Shown here: piece after piece, positions 1-6,739 of the stretch
How positions within the stretch are numbered: position 1 is the first letter of the stretch
Layout of the letters: each line of letters starts with the position of its first letter
From: Anaerolineae bacterium
GTDB taxonomy: Bacteria > Chloroflexota > Anaerolineae > 4572-78 > J111
Length of the DNA stretch: 12,491 bases
Reading direction: 5' to 3'
NCBI GenBank assembly: GCA_023382535.1
Contig: JAHDWA010000145.1
Location: 1-12,491, forward strand
Notes under the pieces: generated by a model
Databases searched by the model: none
What the model was told of the DNA's origin: nothing
The model's input: only the letters and a program-made list of their open reading frames with translations
Translations under genes and position numbers: made by a program

Positions 1-7
1 CTATTGC

Positions 8-47
8 CCTGAGTTCCTTTATCCTCAGGCAAGTAGACCAGCCTGAG
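8..47. terminator. Overlapping hairpins beyond the lipoprotein gene 3' end
   Basis: Two mutually exclusive stems share one arm. CCTGAG at 8-13 can pair with CTCAGG at 24-29, and CTCAGGC at 24-30 can pair perfectly with GCCTGAG at 41-47 across a 10-nt loop. They lie 40-80 nt past the stop of the minus-strand lipoprotein gene, so termination or 3'-end protection is plausible. There is no clear U-tract, so the terminator reading is weak. Confidence 0.3.
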
Positions 48-86
48 TAGTTACTTAAAAACTATTAAACCTGTAACTTCTTCCAC

Positions 87-944
87 TCATTGGGTGGTAG
101 ACACGTATAACTTCTGAACTGGTCGTACCGGAGGGCGAGGACCAAAACCGCTGGAGTGGTAAATTTGGAAATAGACCCCGCTACTGTCTGCGGCCCATCC
201 TGTATTTTCAGTGGGGTAAGAACTCGAAATTTGAAAATAAGACTCATAATCAAATTGTGGTTTATATTCAGTTAATAATCGATCACTTGCCTCATCATAA
301 ATCCGCAGACTATCTTGTAAAAGATAATAATACTTCCCATTTGGAGAATATATCTTTTTAGCTGAATCAACAAAGTTACCAGAAAGAAAAATAACAGTAG
401 GATGATATTTTTCAAAAACCTTGTCCAAGTCTTTGATCCCATTTATATGATAATATAGCCTGGTGCTTTTTTGCAGTTCTGTATCTACCAAAAGAGAATC
501 AGCCCCAGCGAAAGAATGTAATCGGTAAATAGCTTTGGCCTGTTTTAACAAGGTATCCAGTTGGGCTTGATCTGCGGTTAAGGCTTTAATGAAGGTTTTT
601 GAGAAAGCACCAGCATTGGCAGAGATATGATCAATGGCAGCAACAGGAATATCTTGAGGCTCTTGATAATCATAGCAATAGATAGTCTCATCATTTAGCC
701 AGCTAAACCAGGGACAATCAGCAATGGTCACATCCTGGCTCGTTGCTAAAAAGCGGACAATGGCCTGCCCAGGCTCTGCCCTTGTATTATAGAGTAGTTT
801 ATCTCCTGCTGGTGAAAGATACCACCGAGGCGGGTCCACTTCTGAGGGAATAATATCTTGAACAGCGGTTGTTGAATGACAGCCGATTATAAAAATAGTC
901 AAGAGAATACACAAAACTAATCTATTCAAAATCATTTTCTGCAT
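87..944 (-). CDS. Predicted lipoprotein with beta-propeller-like segments, function unknown
   Basis: A 285-residue protein with a typical lipoprotein signal: a short charged N-terminus, a hydrophobic stretch at residues 9-20 and the lipobox IIGC with Cys22 as the lipidated residue, so it is probably anchored outside the membrane. The mature part has motifs seen in WD40/TolB-like propeller proteins: YLSPAGDKLLY (42-52), IYSPNGKYYY (198-207) and AADSSGVYF (252-260). These suggest three or more degenerate blades, but no named family is recognised. Met4 is an alternative start; neither start has a strong Shine-Dalgarno sequence. The gene is visibly more AT-rich than everything to its right, which could mean recent acquisition or only accessory status. 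No neighbour helps assign a role. Confidence 0.75.
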   Translation of the reverse strand: MQKMILNRLVLCILLTIFIIGCHSTTAVQDIIPSEVDPPRWYLSPAGDKLLYNTRAEPGQAIVRFLATSQDVTIADCPWFSWLNDETIYCYDYQEPQDIPVAAIDHISANAGAFSKTFIKALTADQAQLDTLLKQAKAIYRLHSFAGADSLLVDTELQKSTRLYYHINGIKDLDKVFEKYHPTVIFLSGNFVDSAKKIYSPNGKYYYLLQDSLRIYDEASDRLLTEYKPQFDYESYFQISSSYPTENTGWAADSSGVYFQIYHSSGFGPRPPVRPVQKLYVSTTQ

Positions 945-1194
945 TTAACGTCCAGCCGCCCAACTATTGATTCTGCTTCATTTTTGAAGTTTATCACCCC
1001 GTCTGGAATGATGTACTCCATTTTTGTAACCTATCACCTCACCAACCAGGCGACTGACCACTGTCACCCTCAAGTATAAAGCCAAATCCGGAGAAATCAA
1101 CGGGAATTTTGCCGCTCCGACCAGCGAACGATGGGTTAGCCTTATGAGCTTTGAGGTTCAAAATTGTTTGGCTGGAAGGTTGGAAACTTTTAAC

Positions 1195-1221
1195 CACAGA
1201 TTTCACCGATTACACAGATTT
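1195..1221. repeat. Three tandem 9-mers (CACAGATTT type)
   Basis: The units CACAGATTT, CACCGATTA and CACAGATTT follow each other without a gap. Similar CACAGATTT-like strings are, from general knowledge, common dispersed intergenic repeats in several environmental bacterial lineages; their function is not known to me. Confidence 0.6.
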
Positions 1222-1250
1222 TTGCTTTTATCCGTGGAATCTGAATAACA

Positions 1251-1268
1251 CCTGCACACAAGTGCAGG
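1251..1268. repeat. Perfect 7-bp hairpin
   Basis: CCTGCAC (1251-1257), a 4-nt loop ACAA, and GTGCAGG (1262-1268). It lies about 80 nt past the 3' end of the minus-strand dehydrogenase gene and could act in termination, but only a weak T-rich stretch follows on that strand. Confidence 0.45.
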
Positions 1269-1294
1269 CCCAAGTGTCGGTGATTTATTGAGAA

Positions 1295-1325
1295 GACCGC
1301 CGTCTGCCGTCTGCGGTCGGCGGTC
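1295..1325. repeat. Heptamer-built inverted repeat after the SDR gene
   Basis: The sequence reads as 7-bp units GACCGCC, GTCTGCC, GTCTGCG, GTCGGCG, GTC. The outer arms GACCGCCG (1295-1302) and CGGCGGTC (1318-1325) pair perfectly. It begins 24 nt past the stop of the dehydrogenase gene. The same architecture with other 7-mers recurs at 3224-3270 and 12236-12337. Confidence 0.65.
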
Positions 1326-1349
1326 AAAAACGGGTGTGGTGGACCGGGC

Positions 1350-2078
1350 TTAAAGGTCCTGGTTTTGCGGCAGCATGACCAGATCGCGGATGGTGACGTG
1401 GGGCGGCTGCGACAGCATGAAAACGGCGGCCTCGGCCACGTCTTCGGAGCGCAGGCAGGCGTGGGCCTCAACGCGGCGGTCAATCTCGGCCGGATCGGTG
1501 AAGCCCCACAGTTCGTTGGCGACCATGCCGGGGGCCAGCGCGCCAACACGGATGTTCGCCGGGGCGACCTGGCGGCGCAGGGTGTGGACAAACCCCTGAA
1601 TGGCGTGCTTGGAGGCGCTGTAGACCGGCTCCCATTCGATATCAATAAAGCCGGAAATGGAGCTGGTGACCAGAATATCACCGGAGCGCTGCTCCATCAT
1701 ATAGGGCAGCACGGCATGGACGCAGCGCATGACGCCGGTAATATTCACATTCATCAGGTTGGCCCAGGCGTCCGGGTCTCCTTCGGCAACCTGGCCGGGA
1801 ATATAAATGCCGGCATTGGCAAAGAGAACATCAACCCGGCCGAACCGTTCTACGGTCCTGGCGACCATCTGCGTCACCTCCGGCCCGAGCGTGACATCCG
1901 TGGGCACGGCCAACGCCGCCGGGCCAAGCTCCTCGGCCAGGCTGTGCAGCTTCCCCACCGACCGCGCAGCCAACGTCAACCGGCAGCCCAAACGGGCCAG
2001 GACCCGGGCCGTCGCTTCGCCGATGCCTGAGCTGGCCCCAGTAATAATCACTACTTTCCCTGCGAGTGGATGCTCCAT
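1350..2078 (-). CDS. SDR-family NADP-dependent oxidoreductase (YdfG-like)
   Basis: A 242-residue classical short-chain dehydrogenase/reductase, of usual length. The cofactor motif TGASSGIG is at residues 13-20, with AAR at 37-39 suggesting NADP(H) preference, and NAG at 88-90. The catalytic tetrad is complete: Asn112 (NVNITG), Ser140, Tyr153 and Lys157 (YSASK). The C-terminal part resembles the COG4221 group of 3-hydroxy acid/serine-type dehydrogenases (YdfG-like), but the substrate cannot be read from sequence. The ATG start is supported by AGAGGA 4 nt upstream. It is a cytosolic enzyme, apparently expressed as a single gene: 177 bp separate it from the oxidoreductase gene upstream, and a repeat-rich gap follows. 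Confidence 0.93.
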   Translation of the reverse strand: MEHPLAGKVVIITGASSGIGEATARVLARLGCRLTLAARSVGKLHSLAEELGPAALAVPTDVTLGPEVTQMVARTVERFGRVDVLFANAGIYIPGQVAEGDPDAWANLMNVNITGVMRCVHAVLPYMMEQRSGDILVTSSISGFIDIEWEPVYSASKHAIQGFVHTLRRQVAPANIRVGALAPGMVANELWGFTDPAEIDRRVEAHACLRSEDVAEAAVFMLSQPPHVTIRDLVMLPQNQDL

Positions 2079-2255
2079 AAGTTCCTCTTGGTTTTGGCGG
2101 ATGAATTGAGCGTTTATACCCCCGCCAAAACTCCTGGCCCCATTATAGAACCAAACTTTACCGAGTCAACACGAGTTACACCGTTGACGGGCGATGATTT
2201 GAAACCCGCCACAACTTTCACGAACCGGCACGAAAAACGGTAAAAATTACTATTT

Positions 2256-2885
2256 TTATCTCTTGACTATTCTGAAGGCCATCTGTCGCCCCTGTTTTTG
2301 GACCATGGCCAGGTGAATCCAGAGCATGGCCAGGGGTTCCAGGTAGCGGGCGGTAGAGAGCGGCCCGGTATCGGTGACCTCAAAACCCAGGTCTTCGGCC
2401 AGGCCAGTCACCACCGCCCTGGCCCCGGCATCGTCGCCGCAGATGAACATGGTAATGGGCTGGCCGTGGTAAATCGGATCGGCCATATTTTCCCAGCCGG
2501 TGGTATTGAAAGCTTTGACCACCCGTGCCCCTTTGGCCCACCCCGCTATTTGCTCTGCCCCGGAACTGGTCACACCAACGGCTAACTGAAAACCAGGGCC
2601 AATCGGGTTGGTCGCATCTACCACAATTTTGCCGGCCAGATCCCCCAACGACTCGACGATTTGTTCCATAATGTTCCAGGGGGTAGCTAGCACAATGACC
2701 TCTGCCGCTGCCCCGGCTTCGGTAATGCCGGCGGCGCTGGCGTTTGCGCCTGCTGCGGCCAGCACCTCCCGCACCTTCTCGCCGTACGGATCGCGGCTGC
2801 CAAAAATTACCTGATGGCCTTTTTTGGCCCAACCCGTGCCCAGAGCACGGCCTACATTGCCTGTGCCAATCATCGCAATTTTCAT
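2256..2885 (-). CDS. NADPH-dependent F420 reductase-like oxidoreductase (COG2085)
   Basis: A 209-residue Rossmann protein. The N-terminal MKIAMIGTGNVG carries the GxGxxG motif (Gly7, Gly9, Gly12), and SRDP at 30-33 fits binding of the NADP 2'-phosphate. Later landmarks typical of the NADPH:F420 reductase family are DATNP (about residue 92), KAFNTTGWENM (about 124) and the C-terminal LEPLAMLWIHLA. Family members transfer hydride between NADPH and coenzyme F420, but many COG2085 proteins have unproven substrates, so the cofactor here is uncertain. The start lies 2 nt after the stop of the UBP zinc-finger gene, with AGGAG inside the end of that gene, so the two are probably translationally coupled. 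Confidence 0.88.
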   Translation of the reverse strand: MKIAMIGTGNVGRALGTGWAKKGHQVIFGSRDPYGEKVREVLAAAGANASAAGITEAGAAAEVIVLATPWNIMEQIVESLGDLAGKIVVDATNPIGPGFQLAVGVTSSGAEQIAGWAKGARVVKAFNTTGWENMADPIYHGQPITMFICGDDAGARAVVTGLAEDLGFEVTDTGPLSTARYLEPLAMLWIHLAMVQKQGRQMAFRIVKR

Positions 2886-2887
2886 GC

Positions 2888-3169
2888 TTAACTCCTGTCA
2901 GAACCTGCGGGCATCTTCTCAAAGAAAATTTTATCTACATAACACCAGCCCCATGCTTCGCCGGGCTGGAACGATTTAATGACGGGATGGCCGGTGGCGT
3001 GGAAATGTTGGGTCGCGTGCTTATTGGGCGACGCGTCGCAACAGCCGACATGCCCGCAGATCAGGCACAGGCGCAGGTGGACCCACCCATCGCCCGTTTT
3101 TAAACAATCCTCGCACCCCTGGGCGCTCGGCGTCACTGCTCGAATTTGATCCAGATGTTGGCACTGCAT
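2888..3169 (-). CDS. UBP-type zinc finger protein
   Basis: A 93-residue protein that is essentially one ZnF-UBP domain. Candidate zinc ligands are Cys3, His5, Cys19/Cys22, Cys35/Cys38, Cys43/Cys44 and histidines at 51, 55, 57 and 61. Signature stretches are WVHLRLCLICGHVGCC (29-44) and GWCYVDK near the end. In eukaryotes this fold binds the ubiquitin C-terminus; the free-standing bacterial versions have no established partner. From general knowledge they are often encoded beside thioredoxin-reductase-like flavoproteins and their kinases, as here, which suggests a redox or signalling role. The start has AAAGGA 9 nt upstream. A 97-bp gap with a heptamer hairpin separates it from the kinase gene. 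Confidence 0.92.
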   Translation of the reverse strand: MQCQHLDQIRAVTPSAQGCEDCLKTGDGWVHLRLCLICGHVGCCDASPNKHATQHFHATGHPVIKSFQPGEAWGWCYVDKIFFEKMPAGSDRS

Positions 3170-3223
3170 GGGGGAAAATCCTTTCTATGCTTGATTTGTA
3201 TAGTTGTAGCTGAACCTTAATGA

Positions 3224-3270
3224 TGATGCGTGATGCGTGAAGGATTTACGCATCACGCATCACGTTTCAC
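3224..3270. repeat. Heptamer-built hairpin at the kinase stop codon
   Basis: TGATGCGTGATGCGT (3224-3238) pairs perfectly over 15 bp with ACGCATCACGCATCA (3248-3262) across a 9-nt loop. Both arms are tandem TGATGCG units. The periodicity continues to about 3270 and takes in the TGA stop of the kinase gene. It may end or stabilise the kinase transcript before the UBP gene, but no U-tract follows. Confidence 0.85.
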
Positions 3271-4652
3271 GATACCTTCGGCCCTTCCAGCGGCAGGCGC
3301 ACGATAAAGCGGGTGCGGCCCGGCTCCGATTGGACATCAATCGAGCCGTCGTGCTGGCTGACGATGCGATAAACGATGTCCAGCCCCAGCCCGCTGCCCA
3401 CGCCGACCTCTTTGGTGGTAAAAAATGGCTCGAACAGCCGGGGCATCACCTCCGAGGGAATCCCCGGCCCGTTATCGGCAATTTCGACCATAACAAAGTT
3501 GTTCTCGCAGCGGGTGATCAGCCACAATTTGCCCTCGCCGTTCATCGCGTCAACGGCGTTGTCAATCAGATTGGTCCAGACCTGGTTCAACTCACCGCCG
3601 CGCCCCCGGACCGGCGGCAGGTCCGGGTCGTACTCGCGGATGACGGTCACCTTTTTGAGCTTGTGGTTAAGCATGGTCAGGGTATTTTCCAGGCCCTGGT
3701 GAATATCCACTTCCTGCACGGGCGCTTGATCCATGTAAGTATAGGCTTTGACCGCGGCGACCAACTCGGAAATCCGCTGGGTGCTGTGCTCAATTTCGTT
3801 TAAGAGACCGGCCACGTAGAGGCTGTTGTGCAGCCAGGCCAGCACGTCGCCCTTACATTCAGCCGAAATAGGTTCAATCAATTCGGCCAAATCGTCTACG
3901 GTTAGGCCGGCGGAGACAAAGGTTGCCGCCATTTCCCAGGGCTGGGCGACGCCGTGCCGGTCGAGCCACTCCCCGATTTCATCCTCGCGGTCCGCTTGTT
4001 GCAGCGGACTCAGCGTAGGCGCTGCTGCCGCCCGCTGGATGATCTGCTGCTGGAAAGCGGCCAGGTGTTCCAACTGCTGGCGGTCCGTCTCCACCGAGTT
4101 CAGGTTCAGGGCGTGCGCCTGGAGGGCCGGCAGGGCTTCGTGCAGGGTTTTGGCGGCGCGGTGGGCGGCGGCGGCGGGATTGTTCAGCTCGTGGGCCAGC
4201 CCCGCCGATAATTTGCCCAGGGCGGCCATTTTCTCCTGATTTTTGGTGGCGGTGGCAATACCGGCCATCCGCTGCGCCGCCGTCTGTAAAATGCGGGTTC
4301 CCACCAGGGGGCAGGCGGCAAAGAGCTGGCGAAAATCGTCCGCTTCAAAGACCATCAGCCGGCTGGGTAAAATGGCACAAGAATTTACATGGGACAGGCT
4401 GCCATTCAGCAGGTCGAGTTCGCCGCCCATAATCCCGCGCGGGGTGGTTCCCAAAACCGTGCGGCTGCCGTTAAATGAGCGGGTCACCTGGAGCTCGCCT
4501 TCAAGAACGACATAAAATTGGCTGACCGGCTCGTTTTCACGGAAAAAACAGTCGCCCGGCTGCAAATGAACTTCATGGCTATGGTCCAGCAGCCAATGCA
4601 ATTCTGCCTCGGAGACGCCCTCGAAGAGGGGAATTTGATACACTTCATGCAT
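3267..4652 (-). CDS. Sensor histidine kinase with N-terminal CAP-like domain
   Basis: A 461-residue soluble kinase with no membrane segment. Residues 1-130 form a cyclic-nucleotide-binding (CAP-like) fold, with YVVLEGELQV and GGELDLLNG. A long helical region follows, and the H-box LAHELNNP gives His154 as phospho-acceptor. The catalytic domain has the N-box LIDNAVDAM (Asn365), DNGPG (393-397), FEPFFTTK (407-414) and GSGLGL (419-424), so it looks active. The usual phosphate-gripping Arg of cAMP sites is not visible (NGSLSHVNSC), so the ligand may not be cAMP. I prefer ATG at 4652, with GAGG 5 nt upstream; GTG at 4658, overlapping the preceding gene by 4 nt, is the alternative. It lies directly behind the receiver-reductase fusion, its likely partner. 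Confidence 0.9.
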   Translation of the reverse strand: MHEVYQIPLFEGVSEAELHWLLDHSHEVHLQPGDCFFRENEPVSQFYVVLEGELQVTRSFNGSRTVLGTTPRGIMGGELDLLNGSLSHVNSCAILPSRLMVFEADDFRQLFAACPLVGTRILQTAAQRMAGIATATKNQEKMAALGKLSAGLAHELNNPAAAAHRAAKTLHEALPALQAHALNLNSVETDRQQLEHLAAFQQQIIQRAAAAPTLSPLQQADREDEIGEWLDRHGVAQPWEMAATFVSAGLTVDDLAELIEPISAECKGDVLAWLHNSLYVAGLLNEIEHSTQRISELVAAVKAYTYMDQAPVQEVDIHQGLENTLTMLNHKLKKVTVIREYDPDLPPVRGRGGELNQVWTNLIDNAVDAMNGEGKLWLITRCENNFVMVEIADNGPGIPSEVMPRLFEPFFTTKEVGVGSGLGLDIVYRIVSQHDGSIDVQSEPGRTRFIVRLPLEGPKVS

Positions 4653-4654
4653 AA

Positions 4655-6319
4655 TCACCTCACTTTGCTCAGATATTGGTGCACAAATTGGACGGTGATC
4701 GAACCTTCGCCCACTGCCGAAGCGACCCGCTTGACTGAGTTGGCCCGGACATCGCCGACGGCAAAGATGCCGGGAATACTGGACTCGGTAAGAAACGGTT
4801 CCCGCTCCAACAGCCAGGCTTTGGGCGATGCGCCGTTCTCCAGTAACTGCGGCCCGGTCAAGATAAAGCCGCGCTCGTCCAATTTGACCACGCCCTTCAG
4901 CCAGTCGGTACAGGGCGTGGCCCCGATAAAGATGAACAAGCCTGCCACTGGCAGCAGGTCTTCGGTTCCGGCCGGGTGGTGACGGACCGTAACGGCTTCC
5001 AGGTGTTCTTCCCCATGCACGGCGGCAAGCTCGGCCCGCAGCAAAACTTCGATGGTAGGGGTAGCCTCGATCCGTTCGACCAGGTACTGTGACATCTTTT
5101 TGCCGAGCGAGTCATCCCGCACCAGCATGATGACTTTAGAGGATGTCTGGGCCAGGTACAAAGCCGCCTGCCCCGCCGAATTGCCGGCGCCGACAATCAG
5201 CACCGGCTGGTCTTCACACAAACTGGCTTCGGTGAGGGAAGCGCCGTAATAAACACCGGCTCCGGTCAGCTTATCAATGCCCGGCACGTTGAGTTTGCGG
5301 TACGTCAGCCCCACGGCCACGACCACGACGTGACAGGAAATCTCGCTGCCGTCGGCCAGGGTTAAGACGCGGTAAGGGCCGTCTACCCGCACACCGGTCG
5401 CCTCCTGCGGGGCCAAAATTTCCACGCCAAAACGCTTGGCCTGGGTCGTTGCTCGGCGGGCCAGTTCTGCCCCGCTCAGGCCGGAGGGAAAGCCCAGGTA
5501 GTTCTCGATGCGGGAACTGGTGCCGGCCTGCCCGCCGGTGGCTTCGCGTTCAATCAAAACCGTGCGCAGCCCTTCCGATGCTCCGTAGACCGCCGCAGCC
5601 AGTCCGGCCGGGCCGCCGCCGACAATGGCCATATCGTAAAAGCGCCGTTCGGCCTGGGTTTTCAGCCCTACTTTTTCGGCCAGGGCCGACAGAGAGGGGC
5701 TGGTCAGGATCTCGCCGTCGGTCATGATGACGACCGGCAGATTGGCCTCCTCCACCTCTAGCTGGCTCAGTACCTGCTTGGCCTCGGCTCCAAACTCGAC
5801 ATCCAGGTATTGATAGGGTATGTGATTGCGAGCCAGAAAATCTTTGAGCTGGTGGGCCTCGGGGGACCAGCGGTGGCCAATAATCCGGATGCCGCTAAAG
5901 GGAGGATGGTAATTGGCCTGCCAATCGTCCAGCAGGTCGTCCAGGACCGGGTAGAGTTTTTCCTCCGGCGGGTCCCAGGGTTTGAGGAGATAATAATGAA
6001 TGGCCGCGTTGTTGATGGCTTGAATGGCGGCGTCGGTGTCGGCGTAGGCGGTCAGCAAGACCCGTTTGGCTTCCGGGTAGAGCGATCTGGCCTGTTCCAG
6101 AAATTCTACGCCGTTCATGTGAGGCATACGCTGGTCCACCAGAAAGAGGGCAACCGGGTCATTACGCTGTTTGAGTTCGCGCAGGGCTTCCAGCCCGGCA
6201 GCGCCCGCGTCAGCTCGTAAAACGCGATACTGCTCGGCGTAGCGCCGCCGCAAATCGCGGGAAACCGCGCTTAACACGCTAAGGTCATCATCCACAGCCA
6301 GCAGAACGGGCTTCGTCAT
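4655..6319 (-). CDS. Fused response regulator / thioredoxin reductase-like flavoprotein
   Basis: A 554-residue three-part protein. Residues 1-125 are a receiver domain with an acidic pocket (Asp10-12), phospho-acceptor Asp62, Thr90 and Lys113. Residues 144-220 look like a glutaredoxin/thioredoxin fold (IIGHRWSPEAHQLKDFL, cis-Pro195 in NLPVVIM) whose active cysteines are absent. Residues 228-554 are a TrxR-like flavoprotein with FAD motif GGGPAG (234-239), ATGGQ, NADPH motif GAGNSAG (377-383) and the second FAD motif FAVGD (to 523). Where thioredoxin reductases have CxxC this protein reads YYGASLTEASLC, leaving only Cys368. The family is known as fused response regulator/thioredoxin-disulfide reductase, but its substrate is unclear. 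The start has AGGAGG 11 nt upstream. The kinase gene follows after 2 nt. Confidence 0.92.
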   Translation of the reverse strand: MTKPVLLAVDDDLSVLSAVSRDLRRRYAEQYRVLRADAGAAGLEALRELKQRNDPVALFLVDQRMPHMNGVEFLEQARSLYPEAKRVLLTAYADTDAAIQAINNAAIHYYLLKPWDPPEEKLYPVLDDLLDDWQANYHPPFSGIRIIGHRWSPEAHQLKDFLARNHIPYQYLDVEFGAEAKQVLSQLEVEEANLPVVIMTDGEILTSPSLSALAEKVGLKTQAERRFYDMAIVGGGPAGLAAAVYGASEGLRTVLIEREATGGQAGTSSRIENYLGFPSGLSGAELARRATTQAKRFGVEILAPQEATGVRVDGPYRVLTLADGSEISCHVVVVAVGLTYRKLNVPGIDKLTGAGVYYGASLTEASLCEDQPVLIVGAGNSAGQAALYLAQTSSKVIMLVRDDSLGKKMSQYLVERIEATPTIEVLLRAELAAVHGEEHLEAVTVRHHPAGTEDLLPVAGLFIFIGATPCTDWLKGVVKLDERGFILTGPQLLENGASPKAWLLEREPFLTESSIPGIFAVGDVRANSVKRVASAVGEGSITVQFVHQYLSKVR

Positions 6320-6739
6320 TAACTTAGTTTCCTCCTTAGTCGTAATTCTAAACCTCGTCTCTCGAAAATGAGATACCCCTTAACCTGGGGAGATTTTACC
6401 AGAAGGCAGGCTTATTTGGAAAGACAGATTGGCTGATGTCGTACTTTTCCTTGCCTTATCTCCTTTTCACGGCTATCATATCAAATACCAATTTTGATTG
6501 AATGATTCATGATCAATTCTGTCAAAGGTTATCCATAAATGGGCCGAGGACGTTAAAGGGCATAAACGCCCTGGGGATTCATCGCTAAAGCAGGACTCCA
6601 CTCTATCTTTATCGTCATATCAGTTCCCCCAAAAAGTTTTAAGCTTGACCGAATAAGAATTTGACTTGGAACGCCGAGAAAATCGGGCGTTGATGGCTCA
6701 GTTTTATTAGAGAGGCCAGGTTATTGGGAGCCAGGTGCT
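6320..6739. other. 420-bp divergent intergenic region, likely two promoters
   Basis: It separates the divergent receiver-reductase gene (minus) and the Thr/Pro-rich membrane protein gene (plus). No credible gene was found. It holds AGGAGG for the minus gene, a possible minus-strand promoter overlapping a palindrome (6494-6525), a small hairpin AGGGC/GCCCT (6557-6572) and an imperfect hairpin AACGCCGA/TCGGGCGTT with one bulged G (6670-6691) upstream of the plus gene. No riboswitch family could be recognised. Confidence 0.5.
6494..6525 (-). promoter_or_regulatory. Candidate promoter with embedded palindrome for the receiver-reductase gene
   Basis: On the minus strand TTGACA (6525-6520) is followed after 17 nt by TTCAAT (6502-6497), a 6/6 and a 4/6 match to sigma-70 elements. 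The spacer and the -10 overlap a nested palindrome at 6494-6516: TTGAT and ATCAA outside, GAAT-g-ATTC inside. This is the geometry of a repressor site. It would leave a leader of about 170 nt. Confidence 0.3.

Larger units (their letters stand above)
945..1349. other. 405-bp gap holding small repeats, no gene
   Basis: No convincing coding sequence was found on either strand; the longer open frames here are extensions of the antisense of the dehydrogenase gene. The gap holds a small hairpin (CTTCA/TGAAG at 976-989), three tandem 9-mers (1195-1221), a perfect 7-bp hairpin (1251-1268) and a 7-bp-periodic inverted repeat (1295-1325). It contains the upstream region of the lipoprotein gene and the 3' region of the dehydrogenase gene, both on the minus strand. 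Confidence 0.6.

Noticed and set aside
1365..2030. Plus-strand ORF of 221 codons over the dehydrogenase
   Set aside because: It is antisense to a gene with a full SDR catalytic tetrad, and its translation shows no family features.
6529..6537. DnaA-box-like TTATCCATA, possibly an origin
   Set aside because: Only one near match is seen, with no cluster and no dnaA or dnaN nearby. The rpmH block does not have boxes around it either.
6540..6739. Riboswitch upstream of the Thr/Pro-rich gene
   Set aside because: There are two modest hairpins but no conserved core of any riboswitch class I could recognise.
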